DNA of 64,000 bases from an uncultured Prevotella sp. (GTDB lineage: Bacteria; Bacteroidota; Bacteroidia; Bacteroidales; Bacteroidaceae): positions 1 to 64,000 of the forward strand of contig CAMUYR010000001.1 in assembly GCA_947164965.1 (NCBI GenBank), given 5' to 3'. The stretch's first letter is position 1. Every line of letters begins with the position of its first letter. Below are positions 58,694 to 64,000 of the stretch, in pieces. The position numbers were made by a program, and so were the translations under genes. The notes below the pieces were generated by a model that was given only the letters and a program-made list of their open reading frames with translations, was not told the origin of the DNA and did not search any database.

Positions 58694-58729
58694 CAATTGA
58701 GAATTGATAATTGATAATTGAAAATTATG
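58688..58729 (+). repeat. AATTGAT heptamer array between pump and channel genes
   Basis: Six 7-bp units (AATTGAC, AATTGAG, AATTGAT, AATTGAT, AATTGAA, AATTATG). The stop of the pump gene lies in the first unit, and the last unit holds the ATG of the next gene, as at 21132-21166. Confidence 0.8.
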
Positions 58730-60148
58730 AAAATCAAGAATATCATCACACTTGCAGCCGTGAGCCTGATGCTCACGGGCTGCGGTATATATAATAAGTA
58801 TGAGCAGAAGACGGAAACGCCCGCCGATGCCTTTGGTACAGACATGAACATCAAGGCAGCCACGGGGGAAACATCTATTGCCCAGATGTCGTGGCGTGAG
58901 TTCTTCACCGACCCGCTGCTCCAGCAACTCATCGAGCAGGCGCTGGCCAACAATACCGACCTGAACACTGCCCGTATCGCAGTGGAGAAGAGCGAGGCGG
59001 GGCTTAAGGCCGCCAGACTGGCCTATCTGCCGTCACTCTATTTCTCGCCACAGGGCACACTGGCCAAGTTCGACAATAACCCCTGGTCAAAGACCTACAA
59101 CCTGCCACTGCAGCTGTCAATGGACATTGACGTATTCGGTTCTATCACCAGCAAGAAACGTGCAGCCAAGGCTGTACTCCTACAGGCTCAGATGCAACAG
59201 GAGGCTGTACGTGCCAACCTCATCTCGACCACTGCCCAGCAGTACTTCCTGCTACAGGTGCTCGACCGTCAGCTGGAAATCCTCACACAGACTGAAAGTC
59301 TCTGGAATGAGTCACTTGAGACTGAAAAGTCACTCTGGGAAAACGGCAAGGCCTATAGCACCGCCGTCAACCAGATGGAGGCATCTTATCTGAACGTAAA
59401 GACGCAGATAGCCGATACCCGTCGTAACATCCAATCCGTTGAGAACGCCATCTGCCGTCTGCTGGCCATCAGCCCGCAACATATCAGTCGCCAGAAGTGG
59501 GGCAACTCCATCCTGCATCATGCAGAGGCACAGGGCGATGACGATCAGAAGATGTTTGACACCAAGTACCTGCATCTTGGCGTGCCTGCCATGATGCTCG
59601 AGAACCGTCCTGACATCCGCATGGCCAACCACGCTATGGAGGAGGCTTTCTACAACACGCAGGCCGCCCGTTCCGCTTTCTTCCCGGGTATTACACTGAC
59701 GGGATCGGCAGGCTGGACTAACTCGGCTGGCGGTGTGGTTATTGACCCTGGAAAGCTGTTGCTCACAGCCATCGGCTCGCTCACACAGCCCATCTTCGCC
59801 CGCGGCAAGATTGTTGCCAATTACAAGATATCCAAACTCACTGAAGAGGATTTGCAGAAGAAATATGTGCAGACGGTCATTGACGCTGGCAATCAGGTGA
59901 ATGAGGCGATGGCCGACTGTCAGGTGGCCCGTGAGAAACATGGCTACTACCACCGTCAGGTGGAGGTGCTGCGTGAGGCATATACAGGCACCCATGAACT
60001 GATGGACAATGGTAAGGCTAGTTACCTCGAAGTGCTCACCGCCCAGGAGAGCCTGCTTAACGCTCAGCTCGGCGAGGCCATGAACATGTACGATGCTGCC
60101 GAGGCCGTCATCGCCCTCTACATTGCACTCGGTGGCGGTACGAAGTAA
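58727..60148 (+). CDS. RND outer-membrane channel lipoprotein (TolC/OprM-type)
   Basis: A 473-residue outer-membrane factor from ATG 58727 (the TTG at 58718 lies in the repeat). The lipobox is MLTGC. Two outer-membrane efflux repeats follow: the first ~65-240 (LIEQALANNTDLNTARIAVE ... AYLPSLYFSP), the second ~270-465 (VPAMMLENRPDIRMANHAME ... SAFFPGITLTGSAGW). The characteristic TQPIFARGKI-type motif is present. It completes the tripartite pump with the two preceding genes. The antiporter gene follows 19 bp later. Confidence 0.95.
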   Translation: MKIKNIITLAAVSLMLTGCGIYNKYEQKTETPADAFGTDMNIKAATGETSIAQMSWREFFTDPLLQQLIEQALANNTDLNTARIAVEKSEAGLKAARLAYLPSLYFSPQGTLAKFDNNPWSKTYNLPLQLSMDIDVFGSITSKKRAAKAVLLQAQMQQEAVRANLISTTAQQYFLLQVLDRQLEILTQTESLWNESLETEKSLWENGKAYSTAVNQMEASYLNVKTQIADTRRNIQSVENAICRLLAISPQHISRQKWGNSILHHAEAQGDDDQKMFDTKYLHLGVPAMMLENRPDIRMANHAMEEAFYNTQAARSAFFPGITLTGSAGWTNSAGGVVIDPGKLLLTAIGSLTQPIFARGKIVANYKISKLTEEDLQKKYVQTVIDAGNQVNEAMADCQVAREKHGYYHRQVEVLREAYTGTHELMDNGKASYLEVLTAQESLLNAQLGEAMNMYDAAEAVIALYIALGGGTK

Positions 60149-60167
60149 GATTTAAGCAGGGACAATT

Positions 60168-61520
60168 ATGGTACAGGATCTATATATTTTGATGATCACA
60201 GCTGCTGTGGTCAGTATTATTTTTAAGTTTCTGAAGCAGCCGGTAGTGCTGGGTTATATCGTGGCTGGTGTGCTGGTAGGTCCTTACCTGTTCGGCGAGA
60301 CCCTTGTGAATGCTGACAATGTCAAGGTCTGGGGCGACATCGGTGTGCTGTTCGTATTGTTCTGCATCGGCCTGGAGTTCCGCCTGAAGAACCTCATCAG
60401 CAGCGGCAAGATTGCGGCAGTAGGTGCACTGACCATCATCTTGGGTATGATGGCGATGGGCTACTGGGTGGGACAGGATGCCAAACTGGATATGATCAAC
60501 TCGCTGTTCCTGGCGGGCATGCTTTGTATGTCGAGCACCACCATCGTGATGAAGGTCATTGATGAGGCAGGTATGAAAAAGGAGCGTTTCGTCAAGGGCG
60601 CTACCAGCATCCTGATAGTGGAGGATGTAGTTGCAGTGGTGCTGATGGTGCTGCTCTCCAGTATCGCCATCCGACATCAGTTCGAAGGCGCTGAACTGCT
60701 CAACAAGGTGTTTGTGCTGGCCCTCACGCTCACGGCATGGTTCGTCACCGGCATCCTGATTATTCCTACACTGCTACGCCTCGTAAAGAAACATCTGAAC
60801 GACGAGACGCTGATCATCCTCGCCTTGGGCCTGTGTTTGGGTATGGTGCTGACGGCCGAGGAAGCCGGCTTCAGCAGTGCGCTCGGTGCTTTTGTGATGG
60901 GTTCCATCCTCGCCGAGACAGTGGAGTCGCATCGTATCGAAAAGCTGATGACGCCGCTGAAGAATGTCTTTGCTGCCATCTTCTTCATCTCCGTGGGCAT
61001 GCTGATTAACCCTTCCTCATTGGTGGATTATTGGTATAGCATCCTCTGGGTCAGCCTGGTGGTCATTGTCGGCATGATTCTTTTCGCCACCTTGGGTTGC
61101 TGGTGGGGTGGCGCTACGATGCGCGACTCCATGCTGACCAGCTTCTCGTTTGTGCAGATAGGTGAGTTTTCGTTTATCATCGCCTCACTGGGTACCAGCT
61201 TGGGGGTTCTCAATCCTATCATCTATCCTATCATCGTGGCATCCAGTGTGGTGACCACCTTCCTCACGCCTTATATTATGAAGGCTGCGCTTCCCTGCTA
61301 TAACTTCCTCTACAACCACGCCTCGAGCAGCCTACGCGCTAAGATTGACAGTCGTGAGCAGCGTGTCGCAGAAACAGAGACGGCAACGTCATCCGGCGAT
61401 ACAAACTCATTTGCAGAAAAGGTTCGCCATACCGTCAGGAACACCTTCATCACGAAGCGTCTTGTCAATCTGTTTATCAAGAACATGAGTGCTCATGACG
61501 AAAACGCGCGACAAAATTGA
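60168..61520 (+). CDS. Monovalent cation:proton antiporter (CPA2, KefB/GerN-type)
   Basis: A 450-residue inner-membrane antiporter with about 12-13 TM helices. It begins LYILMITAAVVSIIFKFLKQ, then PVVLGYIVAGVLVGPYL, as in CPA2 proteins. The ion-binding region is in SILIVEDVVAVVLMVLLSS, where the E-D pair marks the CPA2 type. It lacks the cytoplasmic TrkA-N/RCK domain of KefC and ends in a short polar tail (~60 residues). Role: K+ or Na+/H+ exchange and pH control. The close spacing (19 bp) after the efflux channel suggests co-transcription, possibly to help the proton economy of the pump. Confidence 0.85.
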   Translation: MVQDLYILMITAAVVSIIFKFLKQPVVLGYIVAGVLVGPYLFGETLVNADNVKVWGDIGVLFVLFCIGLEFRLKNLISSGKIAAVGALTIILGMMAMGYWVGQDAKLDMINSLFLAGMLCMSSTTIVMKVIDEAGMKKERFVKGATSILIVEDVVAVVLMVLLSSIAIRHQFEGAELLNKVFVLALTLTAWFVTGILIIPTLLRLVKKHLNDETLIILALGLCLGMVLTAEEAGFSSALGAFVMGSILAETVESHRIEKLMTPLKNVFAAIFFISVGMLINPSSLVDYWYSILWVSLVVIVGMILFATLGCWWGGATMRDSMLTSFSFVQIGEFSFIIASLGTSLGVLNPIIYPIIVASSVVTTFLTPYIMKAALPCYNFLYNHASSSLRAKIDSREQRVAETETATSSGDTNSFAEKVRHTVRNTFITKRLVNLFIKNMSAHDENARQN

Positions 61521-61548
61521 TACCCCCTATTCCACAACATAAGATTCT

Positions 61549-62820
61549 ATGATTGGAACAAAAGGAAAAAATGCCCAACTGCTGACTCCTGAAGAGAAAA
61601 CAAAGATTGAAAGCTACTGCAAGGAAGGAGCGGTAGAGGACTGGGAGCCGGACAGCCGACTGTTCAGCCATAGCTGGTTCATTGACGGTGCCATCCTCAT
61701 TATCCTCACCATCTGCGGCAGCTTGACAGCCCATGCCCAGGAGCATGGAGAGAAGGGCACGGCAGAAAAACCGGCTACTATTGAGGTGCCACAGTGGGTC
61801 AAGAACATCAAGTTGAGCGGCTTTGCCATGGTGCAGTATCAGACAACATACGAGGACGAGTACGAGGAAGACGACAACGAGACCAGCACGTTCAACCTGC
61901 GTTTTATGCGCCTGACACTCGACGGCAAGATTGGCGACTTCGACTGGCGCACCCAGATACAGGGAACCAACGTCCGTGGAGCAGGCGAGCCTACGGTGCA
62001 GTTGCTGGACCTGTATGCCGAATGGACACGCTACAAGGCGTTCCGCGTCCGCGCCGGACAGTTCCAGCGCCCCTTCAGTTTCGAGAGCACGATACACCCC
62101 ATCTCTCAGGGATTCTTCGACCTGGCCGACGTCATCAAGCAGCTGACGGGCTTCGGTGACCGTGCAGGCGAGAAATCATCGGCAGGCCGCGACATCGGTG
62201 TGCAGGTGCAGGGTGACATCCTGCCCAACAGTGCCGGGCGTGCGCTGCTGCACTACCAAGTGGGTCTGTTCAATGGCGAGGGCATCAACCGCAAAGACAA
62301 GAACAACCACAAGGACTTGGCCGCGAGCGTCTGGGTGATGCCTATTGAGGGATTGCGCTTAGGCGTATCCGGGTGGACGGGCAGTCATGGCGGCATGATC
62401 GTGACCGACGATGCGGGTGGAACGACCGAGGGTGACGTGCCACTGAACCGCTACTGCCTCTTGGCCGAATACGACAAGGACGACTACACCTTCCGCGCCG
62501 AATACATCCACTCGCAAGGATGGGGCACGGGTGTCATAGGCAGCCGTACCGTGGACTACAGCCTTGGCGACAAGGCCGACGGATGGTATGTGCTGGGCAT
62601 CGTGCCGGTCATCAAGAAGAAGCTGCAAGTCAAGGCGCGCTACCAGACCTATCGTGAATCGAAGGAGTGGGGCTCGTCAAAGAATCTCTTCGAGGTGGGC
62701 GCCAACTATTTCTTCAGCAAGAACATGCAGTTGAATTTCGAGTATGCCCGCGTCAACGACCGCACGATAGACAGGAAAGACTATAACATATTGGACGTTC
62801 AACTGAACTTCCGTTTCTGA
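61549..62820 (+). CDS. OprO/OprP-like porin with unusual N-terminal extension
   Basis: A 423-residue outer-membrane porin. From residue ~65 it shows the phosphate-selective porin O/P pattern: IKLSGFAMVQYQTTYE, STFNLRFMRLTLDGKIGDFDW, YAEWTRYKAFRVRAGQF, FSFESTIHPISQ, and a final strand ILDVQLNFRF ending in Phe. Unusually, about 45 polar residues (TKGKNAQLLTPEEKTKIESY onward) precede the hydrophobic stretch FIDGAILIILTICGSL and the AHAQ cleavage-like site. No in-frame ATG exists closer to that stretch. It lies 28 bp after the antiporter. Its 3' end has a partial copy at 54151-54253. Confidence 0.85.
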   Translation: MIGTKGKNAQLLTPEEKTKIESYCKEGAVEDWEPDSRLFSHSWFIDGAILIILTICGSLTAHAQEHGEKGTAEKPATIEVPQWVKNIKLSGFAMVQYQTTYEDEYEEDDNETSTFNLRFMRLTLDGKIGDFDWRTQIQGTNVRGAGEPTVQLLDLYAEWTRYKAFRVRAGQFQRPFSFESTIHPISQGFFDLADVIKQLTGFGDRAGEKSSAGRDIGVQVQGDILPNSAGRALLHYQVGLFNGEGINRKDKNNHKDLAASVWVMPIEGLRLGVSGWTGSHGGMIVTDDAGGTTEGDVPLNRYCLLAEYDKDDYTFRAEYIHSQGWGTGVIGSRTVDYSLGDKADGWYVLGIVPVIKKKLQVKARYQTYRESKEWGSSKNLFEVGANYFFSKNMQLNFEYARVNDRTIDRKDYNILDVQLNFRF

Positions 62821-62845
62821 CAGACGAAAACTCGCTTTTCGTCTG
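62820..62845 (+). terminator. Hairpin terminator after the porin gene
   Basis: CAGACGAAAA (62820-62829) is perfectly inverted as TTTTCGTCTG (62836-62845 region) with a short loop, directly at the stop codon, followed by CTTTCGCTT. The porin copy at 54151 lacks this hairpin. Confidence 0.6.
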
Positions 62846-62866
62846 CTTTCGCTTACCCGCGACTTT

Positions 62867-62956
62867 CAAAATATGCAATAATTGTTTCAAAATAAGCAAA
62901 AACTGCTTATGAGGGTCTTTTTTTCTTTGTAATTTAAGATTAAATTGCTATTTTTG
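62867..62956 (+). promoter_or_regulatory. Tandem 21-bp operator plus promoter, copy 4
   Basis: CAAAATATGCAA (62867-62878) and CAAAATAAGCAA (62888-62899), 21 bp apart. The -7 box TATTTTTG is at 62949-62956, 61 bp from the second box. Drives the MACPF gene. Confidence 0.7.
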
Positions 62957-63016
62957 CAAACAAGATTTTAAACTAAAACAATTATATCTAAAACAATAAT
63001 TAACAAGATTAAGATT

Positions 63017-64000
63017 ATGAAGAAAATGACAAAACAGCTCCTAGTAGCTGCCGTGGCTTTATCAGCCCTTACAGCTTGTTCAGACTCTAATTTCAGTGAG
63101 TTGGAGTCTGTCGTTATGGAACCATCTGACCTCCGCGCCATGAATACCGCGGTGCTGACTGATGCCAGTGGTCAGGAAATGACATCGGTGTCTTCCAATT
63201 TTGGCACCTACTATCTGGACATCAAGTCCGATGGAATGTGGTATATTGAGACTGACAACAACATGGAATTCACTCCTTCCAGAATGTATGGTAGCGGTAG
63301 CATGCGCGTACCCGTGTATATTGGTAACAACTGGGCACAGGCACGTCAGCTGACTTACAAGGTCAACTTCTTCGACGTAAACGGAAAGCCCATTCAGTCA
63401 GTTACCCGTGGCACCGGTGACGGTTCATCGACGCTGTCGCAGGATGCACTGCTAAGTCTTGACAGATTCAAGAAGGTGGTTAACTCCAACGTCTTTGTCG
63501 GCTACGGTTTCGATGCCACGAAGAATCCTGTTCCAGAACTGTGTACTGGCATTCAGATTTTCGAAATGGAGAAGCTCAACGATGTTGATACGCTTGTCAA
63601 GCACGGCTTTGTACCACAGACACAGGAGGAGTACTACCATCATACCAGCGACAGTATGATGGACAAGCTGGTTGCCGTAAAGGGTGATTTTGGCGGTAAC
63701 TTCGGTGCTGTCAAACTGGGTCCGAGTGCCGACGTGAACGTCAACCGCGTATCACAAAAAGGACAGACTGTCGTACAAAAGATGCTGAGACGATCGATGT
63801 ACAGCCGTGAACTCGCATGGGAAAAGGCTTGGTTTAACCAGGATAACTACACCCACGGCTACCAGTATTACAAGAATCTTTTCCTCACTCAGTTCAAGGA
63901 TGCCAATGGGGATAAAGCCAAGCAGAAGGCCGCTGCTGACGATTTCTTCAGAATCGTAGGAACCCATGTCATTACAAAATGTCTTTTAGGTTGCGAACTC
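63017..64000 (+). CDS. MACPF-domain lipoprotein, N-terminal part (3' end outside window)
   Basis: The frame is open from ATG 63017 to the window end (328 codons). Lipoprotein signal ends LTACS. A beta-rich N-terminal region (~20-125, TYYLDIKSDGMWYIETDN, VPVYIGNNWAQARQLTYKV) precedes the MACPF core. VFVGYGFDATKN at ~155 is the usual start, and FRIVGTHVITKCLLGCEL at the window end matches the MACPF signature ([YW]-G-[TS]-H). Bacteroidales MACPF proteins include secreted antimicrobial toxins (BSAPs) that kill related strains, and others of unknown role. No immunity-type neighbour is visible here. The tandem operator and its own promoter precede it. Confidence 0.85.
   Translation, partial: MKKMTKQLLVAAVALSALTACSDSNFSELESVVMEPSDLRAMNTAVLTDASGQEMTSVSSNFGTYYLDIKSDGMWYIETDNNMEFTPSRMYGSGSMRVPVYIGNNWAQARQLTYKVNFFDVNGKPIQSVTRGTGDGSSTLSQDALLSLDRFKKVVNSNVFVGYGFDATKNPVPELCTGIQIFEMEKLNDVDTLVKHGFVPQTQEEYYHHTSDSMMDKLVAVKGDFGGNFGAVKLGPSADVNVNRVSQKGQTVVQKMLRRSMYSRELAWEKAWFNQDNYTHGYQYYKNLFLTQFKDANGDKAKQKAAADDFFRIVGTHVITKCLLGCEL

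Noticed and set aside
1..64000. CRISPR arrays
   Set aside because: No regularly spaced 25-40 bp repeats with unique spacers were seen; the regular repeats present have periods of 7, 20 or 21 bp.

Overview
The window looks like a Bacteroidota chromosome, most likely a Prevotella/Segatella-type Bacteroidales. The basis is family content and signals read from the sequence. Promoters are of the TAnnTTTG (-7) type, several with TTG about 20 bp upstream. Many lipoproteins carry an '...AAIL.CG...TSC' signal. DUF5686, LruC/DUF4842, VapE-type and HU-like genes are present, and Shine-Dalgarno signals are scarce. No rRNA and no complete tRNA was seen.

Layout. (1) 1-12302: an integrative mobilizable element, or the part of it inside the window. 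It carries a MobV relaxase with an oriT-like palindrome region, replication/excision-type genes, a YhcG/DUF1016 nuclease cargo operon and a tyrosine integrase. It ends at a 3'-half copy of an elongator tRNA-Met (12259-12302), which fits integration into a tRNA. Whether the helicase fragment and secreted proteins at 1-3180 belong to it cannot be decided here. (2) 12429-18941: cytidylate-kinase-like and phosphotransferase genes, then a co-directional series of secreted lipoproteins (alpha/beta hydrolase, HAD phosphatase, P-loop protein, BIG2 protein). (3) 19086-30947: a tightly coupled ten-gene operon, with ATGA overlaps at five junctions. It holds an AraC regulator, GNAT-like enzyme, ketosynthase, ACP, hot-dog dehydratase, MMPL exporter, FAD oxidoreductase, ketoreductase, LolA-like carrier and DUF5686 outer-membrane protein. 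This is a compact acyl-ACP pathway with its own envelope-export machinery, aryl-polyene-like in gene content but without an adenylation enzyme. (4) 31234-35580: a truncated VapE-like gene, an HU-like protein, an amidohydrolase, small genes and a 33-aa membrane micro-ORF. (5) 35779-50897 (minus): a fumarate-reductase-like gene remnant, then a surface-protein series with LruC protein, lipoproteins, a 3630-aa giant protein and a beta-barrel. (6) 51112-54144: two paralogous membrane-anchored AraC-type regulators separated by an 0.8-kb foldback region. (7) 54151-64000: a duplicated porin 3' end, an RND tripartite efflux system, a CPA2 antiporter, an OprO/P-like porin and the start of a MACPF lipoprotein.

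Two signals cross these regions. First, a tandem operator (two CAAAATWWGCAA boxes exactly 21 bp apart, the second starting 60-61 bp upstream of the -7 box) precedes four separate transcription units: the lipase lipoproteins, the amidohydrolase, the RND pump and the MACPF gene. A related arrangement lies in the promoter of the phosphotransferase. This is the strongest hint of an undescribed regulon. Second, heptanucleotide tandem repeats (AATTGAT-, AGTGATA-, CATCCAT- and ACCTCTC-type) sit at many gene junctions, supply stop or start codons, and in one case lie inside a coding region. All calls come from reading the sequence; no database search was run.
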